A stretch of DNA of 26,397 nucleotides from Lachnoclostridium sp. UBA903 (GCA_002294045.1 DBEP01000088.1:99767-126163); one strand, 5' to 3'. Shown: positions 7,980-16,121, counted from the stretch's first letter. Notes: generated by a model not told the origin, from the letters alone. Translations and numbers: made by a program.

Positions 7980-8687
7980 TTATGTTACCAAACCGGCCGT
8001 ATCATCTACTGGTATGGAAAACAGTATTCCTTTCCCTTGGGTCGTAAGACCTGCCGCTTTATTGACACATTCCATAATTTTTGCTTTATTTTCCCGCTTT
8101 GCTAAAATCAGTATTAGTTCTCTTTCAGGCTGAATAGAAATTTCTAAAAACTTAGATGCATTCTGATTTCCGATTCCATGGGCATGAACGATAGTTCCGC
8201 CGGAAGCTCCGGCAGTCCTGGCTGCCTCCACAGCCTGCTCTGAAAATCCCTGGGATACTATTATAACAATTAATTCATATAACCTTTCCGGCTTCATTGG
8301 CTTCTCCTTTTTTACGAATTCCTTATTCTCTAAATTCCCAATTATCTGGTTTTTATCCAGATTGGCCAGTATACTGCTCATACATGACAATGGTACCGTA
8401 AAAGCAACTCCTTTTCCAGGCTGTTGGAAATGCAATACATCATATAATAGCCGTAATATGCTTTCAACTTGGGTTTCAGCTATGATACTGGCTATTATAT
8501 TCTTCCTTGTCTCACCTAACCCAAGATAATCAAGCATTTCCGAACTTGCAGTCCCTTTTCCGTGGGTAACCAAATGAAAAGGAATATGCTGTTCCAAATA
8601 CATATCGGTCAACTGCTTTTCATAACCGCAATCTATGATAGTAATCAAAACTTTCATTCTTACTGTACTAGGATTATTATTATCCAT
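7980..8687 (-). CDS. Tandem-domain P-II-like regulatory protein
   Basis: This 235-residue cytoplasmic protein contains two P-II (GlnB-like) ferredoxin-fold domains, about residues 11-103 and 136-230. Each ends with the beta-strand signature that follows the nucleotide-binding B loop: PGKGVAFTVPL at 90-100 and QGKGILFSIPV at 217-227. P-II proteins are trimeric sensors of ATP/ADP and 2-oxoglutarate that often gate a partner membrane transporter. The tandem form differs from the usual single-domain 110-residue GlnB/GlnK. AAAGGAG 6 nt before MDNNN fixes the start. It lies 20 nt after the DUF1538 gene and 4 nt before ygiQ. I infer that it regulates the DUF1538 protein; no tyrosine uridylylation site can be assigned. 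Confidence 0.85.
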   Translation of the reverse strand: MDNNNPSTVRMKVLITIIDCGYEKQLTDMYLEQHIPFHLVTHGKGTASSEMLDYLGLGETRKNIIASIIAETQVESILRLLYDVLHFQQPGKGVAFTVPLSCMSSILANLDKNQIIGNLENKEFVKKEKPMKPERLYELIVIIVSQGFSEQAVEAARTAGASGGTIVHAHGIGNQNASKFLEISIQPERELILILAKRENKAKIMECVNKAAGLTTQGKGILFSIPVDDTAGLVT

Positions 8688-8707
8688 AATAGCTCCTTTC
8701 AAATTTC

Positions 8708-10291
8708 TTAAATATTCTTTTCTTCAGCAGATACCGTATCTGAATCAAAAATTAATTCATCCGTAAATTCGCTGTCCTCTATATCAAAATATATAAAACC
8801 GTCGCTGATAGATTCATCCATATTTTCCGGTACCGGCTTCGAACGCAGACGGATTCTATATAGAATTCCCAATCCCTGAATGGTTATGAGCGGAGTCATC
8901 GCAACCATGGCCACAATCCCAAAGGCGTCCATTAATATGTTGCCGTTTACCGCATCGCAGGCACCCATCGCCATCGGAAGCAGGAAAGTTGCAGTCATAG
9001 GCCCTGATGCGACCCCGCCGGAATCAAAGGCCACGGAGGTAAAAATAGGTGGTACAAAAAATGTCATAACCAGAGAAAGCAGGTACCCAGGTATAATCAG
9101 ATACCAGATTGAAAGTCCGGTAGATACCCGTAACATCGCCAGTCCGACGGATATCCCCACTCCAATGGAAAGACTTAACTTCATAGCTTTTCCGGTTATC
9201 ATTCCCTCTGAAATGTCTTCAACCTGCTTATTCAATACATGGACAGCCGGTTCGGCCGCAACAATAACAAATCCGATCAGCATTCCCAAAGGAATCAGTA
9301 ACCACCGGAACGGACCGCTGATTATCTGGCTTCCGATAAAATAACCGGCCGGCATAAAGCCTACGTTAACACCCGTCAGAAATAAAACCAAACCTACGTA
9401 GGTGTATAACATACCGATTCCCATCTTAATAAGCTGTTTCTTGGGCAGCTTTAATGCAAAAATCTGAAATATAATAAAAAACACCAAAATCGGAAAAAGG
9501 GCTATGGCTACTTCTTCCATATATTCAGGTAAATTATGCCAAAACTCATTTAAAATATATAAAATATTATTACTGTCCGATACGGTAATGGCGGTATAAT
9601 CAGAACCGGAAGGACGGTAAAAAAGTCCAAGCAATAAAACAGCAAGTATAGGACCCACAGAGCAAAGAGCAACCAATCCAAAGCTGTCCTCCTGTGACGT
9701 TTTATCACTCCGTACAGCCGCCATGCCAATACCAAGGGCCATTATAAAGGGTACTGTAATGGGACCGGTAGTCACTCCGCCGGAATCAAAGGCCACCGCA
9801 ATAAAATTGGAAGGGGTAAAGGCCGCTAACAGAAAAACGATACAGTACAACCCAATCAATATGTAGGACAGTTTTATCTGCAGCAAGGTCCTTAAAAAAG
9901 CAACAACCAGAAAAATTCCGACACCTATGGCAACCGCCCAGATTAATACGGGATCCGGGACGCCGGGCGTCTGCCGGGCCAATACCTGCAAATCCGGCTC
10001 AGCTATGGTAATCATCACTCCCATTAAGAATGTAACAGGTATCAAAAGCCATATTTTTCGTGTCTGGGTTAAGTAAGAGCCTATTTTTTCTCCCATTATC
10101 ATCATGGACACATCCGCTCCTAAAGTAAACAGCCCCATACCCATTACCAGTAAAACAGCTCCAAAAATAAACATGAGTAAGGTGCCCGACGGCATTGGAA
10201 CAATTGTAAGATGCAGAATAAGAACCAATATTGTAATGGGCAGGACAGAAGACAAAGATTCTTTGATTTTTGAAATAAAGTTTTGATTCAT
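8708..10291 (-). CDS. DUF1538 polytopic membrane protein, internally duplicated
   Basis: This 527-residue integral membrane protein has about 12 or more hydrophobic segments. It matches the DUF1538 family, whose function is unassigned as far as I know. Two halves repeat the same landmarks about 250 residues apart: AEPDLQVL (97-104) and AEPAVHVL (346-353); VAFDSGGVTTGPI (166-178) and VAFDSGGVASGPM (420-432). This is the pattern of an inverted or parallel-repeat transporter. The C-terminal 40 residues are strongly acidic and probably cytoplasmic. I start at MNQNFISK, preceded by AGGCGG; an in-frame ATG 7 codons upstream has no site. The neighbouring P-II gene suggests a regulated channel or transporter. 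Confidence 0.88.
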   Translation of the reverse strand: MNQNFISKIKESLSSVLPITILVLILHLTIVPMPSGTLLMFIFGAVLLVMGMGLFTLGADVSMMIMGEKIGSYLTQTRKIWLLIPVTFLMGVMITIAEPDLQVLARQTPGVPDPVLIWAVAIGVGIFLVVAFLRTLLQIKLSYILIGLYCIVFLLAAFTPSNFIAVAFDSGGVTTGPITVPFIMALGIGMAAVRSDKTSQEDSFGLVALCSVGPILAVLLLGLFYRPSGSDYTAITVSDSNNILYILNEFWHNLPEYMEEVAIALFPILVFFIIFQIFALKLPKKQLIKMGIGMLYTYVGLVLFLTGVNVGFMPAGYFIGSQIISGPFRWLLIPLGMLIGFVIVAAEPAVHVLNKQVEDISEGMITGKAMKLSLSIGVGISVGLAMLRVSTGLSIWYLIIPGYLLSLVMTFFVPPIFTSVAFDSGGVASGPMTATFLLPMAMGACDAVNGNILMDAFGIVAMVAMTPLITIQGLGILYRIRLRSKPVPENMDESISDGFIYFDIEDSEFTDELIFDSDTVSAEEKNI

Positions 10292-10849
10292 GTAACACCG
10301 CCTTTTAATCATTTTGTTAATAGGTTACATTGCGGGTATTGCATAGATTGCCTGCTCTTCCAATTAAGTGCCGGATATCGGTTACACTCTTTTATAACAC
10401 TTGTCATTTTGAATGCTTTTCTACAAGATGCCGGTTAACGTTACGTTAACGCCTCTCAGATGCAGTAAATTGGGATCGTTTACCTTTGATAAATCTATGA
10501 TATTCATAAGCTGTTAGGCTTCTAATTTTAAATGAGGTCTCTAACAATTTTACATACATAGCATAGCTGAAATAATTGATTATTTAATGAAAAATTAGAA
10601 GTTACCTGATAAATAAAACAATTTATGTTACAGTTGTAATAACGATATTTTAAAGGCAATTTAATTAAAAACGATTGATTACAGGAAAATCTTTTCTGTT
10701 TGTCCTCCTTTCCATTTTATTCTATAATATTTTTTTTAGGTAATCAACAACTAATGATACATTTTATTAATATTTTATATTTTACAATTCATTTAATTAA
10801 AACTTTGCACATCTAAGAGAGCCTGTGCATCTTGAAAATTCAATATTAT
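10292..10849. other. AT-rich intergenic region with one perfect palindrome
   Basis: No gene is supported in these roughly 560 bases. They hold the upstream region of the DUF1538 operon, a 17-nt palindrome (10434-10450), and long AT-rich tracts. A small inverted repeat TGCACA/TGTGCA (10806-10811 and 10824-10829) lies near the likely boundary of the insertion-sequence remnant. I could not find a convincing sigma-A promoter for the DUF1538 gene. Confidence 0.6.
10434..10450. promoter_or_regulatory. Perfect palindrome GTTAACGT-T-ACGTTAAC, candidate operator
   Basis: Two 8-nt arms flank a single central T and are exact reverse complements. It lies about 143 bp upstream of the DUF1538 start codon, outside any gene. 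Symmetry and position suggest a dimeric regulator site, but no regulator gene is adjacent. The bound protein is unknown. Confidence 0.5.
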
Positions 10850-11091
10850 TTGACAATTAAAAAGCATGAGGCCTTCGTTTCTGGTATAATTGAATTGACT
10901 AGAAACAATCATAATCAAACCGGAGGCTCATGCTATGGAAAGTATTACTGTTTATTGGTTCCTAAACTCCTGCCACATCAACTGGATGCACTTTACCGGC
11001 ATGATACCAGCGCTTACCGATAATCGGGTAAAATATTGATTATTGACGATACCATGTTCAAATCCGGTTCAAAGAATGTGCGAAGTTTCAG
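10850..11091 (+). pseudogene. Remnant of an insertion sequence: leader hairpin and broken transposase start
   Basis: An extended -10 (TGGTATAAT, ending at 10890) and a GGAGG site lead into an ATG at 10935, but the frame stops after 34 codons (TGA at 11037). Adding one base in the A-run near 11030 would restore ILIIDDTMFKSGSKNVR, which resembles the first catalytic aspartate region (DDT) of IS4-superfamily DDE transposases. The frame ends against the stop of the glycosidase gene at 11092, so the rest of the element is lost. Family assignment rests on one short motif and is tentative. No matching terminal repeat was found on the right side. Confidence 0.5.
10863..10934 (+). promoter_or_regulatory. 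Hairpin that can hide the transposase ribosome binding site
   Basis: AGCATGAGGCCT (10863-10874) pairs with AGGCTCATGCT (10924-10934) with one bulged G. Inside, GTTTCTGGT (10877-10885) pairs fully with ACTAGAAAC (10898-10906), counting one G-U pair. The right arm contains the GGAGG site. The -10 box lies inside the structure, so transcripts from the element's own promoter would lack the left arm, while read-through transcripts would form the full stem. Confidence 0.65.
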
Positions 11092-11988
11092 TTACTTAAT
11101 ATAAGGCTCCTCATTGGAAAAATCCAGCTCAACCTTAGACAGGTACCACGATTTTCCATCATCCTTATTTCCCTGATAAAATAGATACACCTTGTCGTCA
11201 TCATCCACGAATACAAAAGGATGACCGGACTCGGATTCATTCCAGCTCCCCGGACCTCCGTTTTTCAGGAACGGCTCATACGACAACCGTTTAAAATGAA
11301 TCCCATCATTGCTCACGGCAACACCAATTTGCTGCGGACAGTTATTATAAGCACCCGCATAAAACATATATACTTTATCAAACCTTGTCATGGTGGCCGC
11401 CGCCTCAATGCATTGCTGCTCCCAGTCCAGTTCAGGAGAAAGGATACTCTCTGTACAGCACTGTTTCCAGCTTCCCCGGTTGAATTTTCCATCCAGAGGA
11501 CATTTGCTCACTCCCTGCATCTGTATTTTTCCTTCCGGATCACGAGTCGCAAAATACAGATACAATTCATTCCGGTAGATATTAACATCGGCGTCGATTG
11601 CCCTTCCATTATTCCAGCTTCCCTCCGCCCGCAGAATCGGATTTGTTTTATTCCGTTTAAAATGAATGCCGTCGGAGGAATATGCATGACATATGGCATC
11701 TTCTTCAAAACCGCCGTATGTCTGATAGAAAAGATGTATTTTTCCGTCATAAACCATTGCTCCCGGAGCACAGATGCCGGAAGCTTCCATATCACCTTCC
11801 GGCTCCAAATCCTGTATTTTCTTCCATTCCGCCATATCACTGCTGTGTGCAATACCGATTCCCCACACACTGCCGCCTTTTGTCCTGTCACAATTGGAAT
11901 AATACATAAAATATTCGTTCCGAAAGCGGACCACTGCCGGATCTTTCGCTATGCTTGCTCCTTTGGAACTGTCTGTAAACAACATCAT
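11092..11988 (-). CDS. GH43-like five-bladed beta-propeller glycoside hydrolase
   Basis: This 298-residue protein has no signal peptide, so it should act in the cytoplasm on imported oligosaccharides. The architecture is that of clan GH-F/J-like propellers (GH43, GH32, GH117). Blade repeats are visible in SSDGIHFKR (104-112) and SNDGIHFKR further on. Candidate acidic residues are Asp16 in AKDPAVV (base), Asp132 or Asp134 in AIDADVN (pKa modulator), and Glu195 in CIEAAAT (acid). The exact family and substrate cannot be set. AAAGGA lies 8 nt before the ATG. It follows the transporter genes across a hairpin, and probably trims the sugar that the transporter brings in. Two adjacent ATGs make the start uncertain by one codon. 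Confidence 0.75.
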   Translation of the reverse strand: MMLFTDSSKGASIAKDPAVVRFRNEYFMYYSNCDRTKGGSVWGIGIAHSSDMAEWKKIQDLEPEGDMEASGICAPGAMVYDGKIHLFYQTYGGFEEDAICHAYSSDGIHFKRNKTNPILRAEGSWNNGRAIDADVNIYRNELYLYFATRDPEGKIQMQGVSKCPLDGKFNRGSWKQCCTESILSPELDWEQQCIEAAATMTRFDKVYMFYAGAYNNCPQQIGVAVSNDGIHFKRLSYEPFLKNGGPGSWNESESGHPFVFVDDDDKVYLFYQGNKDDGKSWYLSKVELDFSNEEPYIK

Positions 11989-12021
11989 ATTTAATATCCT
12001 TTCTTATCTGGTTTGTAATAG

Positions 12022-12049
12022 AAAGGAGACGCACCATGACGTCTCCTTT
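12022..12049 (-). terminator. Hairpin between the binding-protein and glycosidase genes
   Basis: AAAGGAGACG (12022-12031) and CGTCTCCTTT (12040-12049) form a perfect 10-bp stem with an 8-nt loop. In the minus direction the stem is followed by CTATTAC, a weak uridine tract. It probably terminates only part of the transcripts, lowering glycosidase expression relative to the binding protein. Confidence 0.6.
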
Positions 12050-12073
12050 TTCGTTTCCATGCGTTTATATCAA

Positions 12074-13717
12074 TTATTGGTGTTCCTGGGCATATATTTC
12101 GTTTGCCTCATTCGTCATCTCTTCTCCGCCGTTGGCGTACCATTTTTCTACCATTTCATCAAAATAATCCAGCGGTTTTTCTCCTGTAATAATGTTTATG
12201 TATCCTTCATTTAATATCTTATCCAGTTCTGCGCCGTATTTCGCCTTGGATTCCGGTGTCTTGAAAATAACGCTGACATATCCGTCGTTTTTATCCTTAA
12301 ATTCTTTATTCGCCCATGCAAACTGCTGTGCATATGCCACTTCCTGGTACTCCAGATTTCCGCCTTCTTCAATGAAAGCAAAGGTGTTGGCTGCCCCTTT
12401 TGCACTTAGAAACGGATACAGGGAATCTGCTTCCAGCGCTTCACCTATGGCAACATAGGACGGTTTTTCTTTAAAATCTACAATTTGGGAATATTTTTCT
12501 AAAGTTCCCCGGTTTACCTCAACAGAGCGTTCTACCGAACTGCAATTCAGCTCGTCAATGATTTCCAATAAACGTCCGAATCTCTCCTGGTCTTCAACTA
12601 CCGATGCCGAAAAAACCGTTCTTAACTTTCGGAAATCCGCCTTGTCCGTACCCTTATATCCATCCGGTCCTTCCGGCGCATAGCCCATAGCATAGGTGCC
12701 CGTATTTCCGGAGTTCTTCCATTGAGCCGTCATTTCACCGACAGCCGTTCCGTTTTCCTCCTGTGTCATATCCGGCAGCCAGTGATAGAATGCTCCCATA
12801 TTGGTAAAACCGATGCGGTTATTCAGAAACTTATGTGTAATTGCCCAATAACCCCCTTCGTTTTCGCCTGTAAGGAATTCCGGATCGATAATTCCGTCGG
12901 CATACCATTTATGCAATAATTCCAACGCCTGTTTCATTTCCGGTTTTACGTCGCCGTATACGACTTTGCCTTCCCCGTTCAGAAGCCATTTTCCCCTGTG
13001 GCTCCCGAAGGCACCGTAAATGGGTCGGATTCCGGTTTCAGACAGGCCGTAGGTATCATTCTTCCCATTTCCGTCCGGATCTTCCTTTGCAAATTTATAA
13101 AAAGCATCTTCGAATTCATCCAGTGTTTTCGGGATGTCCTGTATTCCCACATTTTTCAGCCAGTCCGTCCTCCATACTACCGGAGTGGCAATGGTATCAT
13201 ACTTTCGGAAACAGGGAATGCTGTACATTAAATTACCATCAAATTTTGCAATCTGCCATGCCGAAGGATCTGTTTCATCTATGTACCTGGAAAGATTCGG
13301 CGCATGTTCCCTGAAGAATTCTTCCGTCCAGCCTCCTATTATACCATCCTTATAAAACTTATTCATATCAACCATCTGCATGACATCGGGAATTTCACCG
13401 GAAGCAATCATCAGATTTATCTGCTCCCCCGCGGATGCAGTTTCCACATACACCAGGTTAAAGTCCGCATTATATTCCTTCTCCCACCGTTCCAGCATTT
13501 CCGGATTGTCATCCCAGGGGCCGAAATTATGCATGACCATGCTGTATTCAAAGTGTTTGTCAGCTTCTCCCGAGCCGGATGCTTCCTTTCCCCCTGCTTC
13601 CGTATCCGACGTGTTTACCGTATCCATGCTGCTCTTTTCCCTGCTGCCGCAGCCGCTTAACACCATGGCACCGAATACCGCCGCCATAAATAAACAAAGA
13701 ACCTTCTTTCTTATCAT
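12074..13717 (-). CDS. Extracellular solute-binding lipoprotein (LplA/YtcQ-like)
   Basis: This is a 547-residue binding lipoprotein of a carbohydrate ABC importer. The N-terminus has a basic start, a hydrophobic core and the lipobox LSGC with Cys23 as the lipidated residue. A short linker rich in S, T, E and G follows. The mature part matches the large family 1 binding proteins (about 500-550 residues), with conserved stretches around MIASGEIPDVMQM and the DPDGNGKNDTYGL motif. It is encoded after two permeases, in the permease-permease-binding protein order typical of Lpl/Ytc systems. A 7-bp hairpin precedes it. The substrate is probably an oligosaccharide from plant or host glycan; this is inferred from the neighbours. 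Confidence 0.93.
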   Translation of the reverse strand: MIRKKVLCLFMAAVFGAMVLSGCGSREKSSMDTVNTSDTEAGGKEASGSGEADKHFEYSMVMHNFGPWDDNPEMLERWEKEYNADFNLVYVETASAGEQINLMIASGEIPDVMQMVDMNKFYKDGIIGGWTEEFFREHAPNLSRYIDETDPSAWQIAKFDGNLMYSIPCFRKYDTIATPVVWRTDWLKNVGIQDIPKTLDEFEDAFYKFAKEDPDGNGKNDTYGLSETGIRPIYGAFGSHRGKWLLNGEGKVVYGDVKPEMKQALELLHKWYADGIIDPEFLTGENEGGYWAITHKFLNNRIGFTNMGAFYHWLPDMTQEENGTAVGEMTAQWKNSGNTGTYAMGYAPEGPDGYKGTDKADFRKLRTVFSASVVEDQERFGRLLEIIDELNCSSVERSVEVNRGTLEKYSQIVDFKEKPSYVAIGEALEADSLYPFLSAKGAANTFAFIEEGGNLEYQEVAYAQQFAWANKEFKDKNDGYVSVIFKTPESKAKYGAELDKILNEGYINIITGEKPLDYFDEMVEKWYANGGEEMTNEANEIYAQEHQ

Positions 13718-13740
13718 AAAATTACCTCTCTTCTTTTATT

Positions 13741-13759
13741 TCAACGCCTTCCGCGTTGA
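13741..13759 (-). other. Small hairpin between permease and binding-protein genes
   Basis: TCAACGC (13741-13747) pairs with GCGTTGA (13753-13759) around a 5-nt loop. It lies in the 96-nt gap before the binding-protein gene. Such hairpins often stabilise the downstream mRNA segment so that the binding protein is made in excess; that role is inferred. Confidence 0.45.
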
Positions 13760-13813
13760 TAGTCAAAAAACGGATATTCCAGGTCCGCCGCACTGCTTGT
13801 AAGGTTAAAATCA

Positions 13814-14704
13814 TTACCCTTTCAGGGAACCGATAATTACCCCTTTCACAAAATATTTCTGAACAAAGGGATAAACACACATAATGGGCAGCATACATAT
13901 AAAAGTAGTCGCAGCTTTTAAAGTATCCGGAGTAACATGATTGGTATCCGTGCTGTTCATATCCATCATTTGCTGGGTCCCCTCCAACAATATCCGGCGC
14001 AGCACCACCTGGAGCGGAAGTTTATCCGCATTTCTTATATAAATCGTGGCGTCAAACCAGGCATTCCAATGCCCCACCATTACCCAGAGCGCTACTGTGG
14101 CTAACACCGCTTTGGAGATGGGCATGACAATGCTAAAGAATATACGGATGCTTCCGGCTCCGTCTATTTTCGCCGATTCCTCCAGTCCTTCCGGAACAGC
14201 CATAAAAAAATTCCGCATAATAATCAGATTATAAGAGCTTACTAACCCCGGTAAAATCAAAGCCAGCCGGTTGTCGATTAAATTAAGATTTACCATCCAC
14301 ATATAATTTGGAATCATACCCCCTGAAAAAAACATGGGTATCAGTACTACGGTGGTCCAGAAATTCCGGTTCGGCAGATTTTTTTTTGACAAGGTATAAG
14401 CCCCCATTGCAGTTAAAGTTACGCTAAGCAAGGTTCCGGCAATTGTCCGGATTAAGGTCTCCCGGTAACCGGACCAGATATAACGGTTTTTTAAAACATA
14501 TTCGTAATTAAAGGACGAAAGCTTCTTAGGCCACATCTGCAGCGCTTCAACAATACCTGCGTCCGGTGAGCTGATGGATTTCACAAACAGATTCCAGAAG
14601 GGAAAGAGAATTGTTAGGGCAAATAATGTTAAGATAAGATAATTAACTATATCAAAGGACTTACCCCAGACATTGCGCCTGATTTTACTGCTCGTATTTT
14701 TCAT
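13814..14704 (-). CDS. Carbohydrate ABC transporter permease (LplC/YtcP-like)
   Basis: This 296-residue MalG-type permease has about six membrane segments. The cytoplasmic EAA loop is visible as EGLEESAKIDGAGSIRIFFSIVMPI, the contact site for the ATPase. Its C-terminus, PFVQKYFVKGVIIGSLKG, is characteristic of the second permease of Lpl/Ytc importers. I start at MKNTSSKI because AGGAGGAG lies 6 nt upstream; an ORF start 6 codons earlier would overlap the upstream permease. The gene follows that permease by 11 nt. No ATPase gene is in the window. Confidence 0.93.
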   Translation of the reverse strand: MKNTSSKIRRNVWGKSFDIVNYLILTLFALTILFPFWNLFVKSISSPDAGIVEALQMWPKKLSSFNYEYVLKNRYIWSGYRETLIRTIAGTLLSVTLTAMGAYTLSKKNLPNRNFWTTVVLIPMFFSGGMIPNYMWMVNLNLIDNRLALILPGLVSSYNLIIMRNFFMAVPEGLEESAKIDGAGSIRIFFSIVMPISKAVLATVALWVMVGHWNAWFDATIYIRNADKLPLQVVLRRILLEGTQQMMDMNSTDTNHVTPDTLKAATTFICMLPIMCVYPFVQKYFVKGVIIGSLKG

Positions 14705-14715
14705 TCTGTCTCCTC

Positions 14716-15642
14716 CTACCATAGGGAATTATCTCCCAGCCTTTTCGCTATATTATTGGTGAACAGTACAAAGCCAAGACCTATAACATTTTTAAACAGA
14801 TTTACCGCCGTAGAATAACTGTACTGCATCCCTTCCAGACCGCGCCTGTATACATAGGTATCAATGATATCACCAACCTCATAAACCGCTTCATTGTACA
14901 TATTCATAATCTGATCAAAGCCGGCATTAAGAATTCCGCCGGTATTGAGAATCAAAATAATTGTAATCGTAGGTACGAGACTTGGAATGGTAATATACAG
15001 CACCTGCTTTAACCGGCCGGCTCCGTCTAACATGGCAGCTTCATATAACTGGGGGTCTATACCGGATATGGCGGCCAGGTAAATTACCGTTCCCCAGCCC
15101 ACACCCTGCCAGACACCGGTGATTATAATGGTAAATATGAACCAATTGGGATCTCCCAGAAAAAAAACAGGTGAAATGCCAAGCTTCCCCAATATGGCAT
15201 TTACCGCACCCGTAGACGGCGACAGCAGCTGCTGAAATACACCGGCCAAAATGACCCATGACAGGAAATGAGGCAGGTAGCTTACCGTCTGAACAACTTT
15301 CTTATAGTCGTTATGTTTTACTTCATTCAGAAGCAGGGCTAAAATAATAGGGGCAGGAAATCCGATCACCAGCCTCAGGATACTGATCCATATAGTGTTA
15401 CCAAGGATCTCATAGAAACTTGGTGTTGAAAAAAGTTCCTTAAAATTATCAAGCCCCACCCACGGGCTTCCCCATATTCCCTGCATCAGCTTGTAATCCT
15501 TAAAAGCAATTACAATTCCCCCCATCGGAATGTAACAAAAGATTATGTAAAACACCAGAACAGGTAAAAACAGGATGAAAAGTTCTTTATTTTTCCTGTA
15601 TTGCAAGAACAATGACCTTATTTTTAATCTTTCATGTTTCAC
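14716..15642 (-). CDS. Carbohydrate ABC transporter permease (LplB/YteP-like)
   Basis: This 308-residue MalF-type permease is the first gene of the sugar importer operon. It has about six membrane segments. The early PVLVFYIIFCYIPMGG segment and the EAA loop YEAAMLDGAGRLKQVLYITIP are typical of the family. It starts with GTG, preceded by AAAGGAGGAG. The C-terminus ends ANNIAKRLGDNSLW-like (observed TNNIAKRLGDNSLW), a strong Lpl-type signature. A candidate operator TAAACGTTTA lies 15 nt upstream of the start, next to the ribosome site, consistent with control by the divergent LacI protein. Confidence 0.94.
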   Translation of the reverse strand: MKHERLKIRSLFLQYRKNKELFILFLPVLVFYIIFCYIPMGGIVIAFKDYKLMQGIWGSPWVGLDNFKELFSTPSFYEILGNTIWISILRLVIGFPAPIILALLLNEVKHNDYKKVVQTVSYLPHFLSWVILAGVFQQLLSPSTGAVNAILGKLGISPVFFLGDPNWFIFTIIITGVWQGVGWGTVIYLAAISGIDPQLYEAAMLDGAGRLKQVLYITIPSLVPTITIILILNTGGILNAGFDQIMNMYNEAVYEVGDIIDTYVYRRGLEGMQYSYSTAVNLFKNVIGLGFVLFTNNIAKRLGDNSLW

Positions 15643-15656
15643 TCTTCTCCTCCTTT

Positions 15657-15666
15657 TAAACGTTTA
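15657..15666. promoter_or_regulatory. LacI-type operator O1, TAAACGTTTA
   Basis: A perfect 10-bp palindrome with central CG, typical of LacI/GalR operators. It lies in the leader of the transporter operon, just ahead of the first ribosome binding site. Confidence 0.65.
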
Positions 15667-15778
15667 TCTATAATAAGAGGGGTTTCCTCTTAAATTATAC
15701 GACAAATTACATGGTTATTTGTTTGTTTATATGTTATATTTTATGTATATTGTACTATTTTTTAATTGCATACTTGGT

Positions 15779-15788
15779 TAAACGTTTT
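15779..15788. promoter_or_regulatory. LacI-type operator O2, TAAACGTTTT
   Basis: Nine of ten bases match the palindrome of O1 and the full decamer matches O3. It falls about 6-15 bases after the predicted transcription start of the transporter operon, the classic position for repression. Confidence 0.7.
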
Positions 15789-15800
15789 TCTATTTATCCT

Positions 15801-15829
15801 ATGTTATCACACGGTATATCCTTTGTCAA
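15801..15829 (-). promoter_or_regulatory. Promoter of the sugar transporter operon
   Basis: On the minus strand TTGACA (15824-15829) and TAACAT (15801-15806) are 17 bp apart. The -35 is perfect and the -10 matches 4 of 6. Operator O2 lies immediately downstream, consistent with repression. Confidence 0.65.
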
Positions 15830-16111
15830 TCATTTTATACTTATAAATCAGCATCCTATTCATCACACTGCATAACCATTAACCATTCCATATTATCGGT
15901 AATAAATGGGAAACACTTATATACGGTTACCTCCCATCTGCCTGCCCCCATCTGAGGAAAATGATGCTTGCAATCCATCTTTATATAAGCTAAACTATGC
16001 ATATCAATCTTTCACGCTTTCTTTTATCTATATGATTGGATAAATTGGGGCATATAATTTTTTCCCGGATTTAAAACAAACAGGTAATCATAAGACTTTA
16101 TAAGTTTATGG

Positions 16112-16121
16112 TAAACGTTTT
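16112..16121. promoter_or_regulatory. LacI-type operator O3, TAAACGTTTT
   Basis: The decamer is identical to O2. It lies immediately upstream of the -10 box TATAAT (16127-16132) of the LacI gene, so the regulator probably represses itself. The -35 region (GTTTAT, 16104-16109) is poor. Confidence 0.65.

Noticed and set aside
10355..10380. A sigma-54-like motif upstream of the DUF1538 gene (GGCAC then TTGG on the minus strand)
   Set aside because: The -12 element has GA where GC is required, and no sigma-54 activator gene is near.
10700..10760. Minus-strand AAAGGAGG with a 16-codon ATG frame
   Set aside because: The ATG precedes the ribosome-site-like sequence and the peptide has no support; probably an incidental purine tract.
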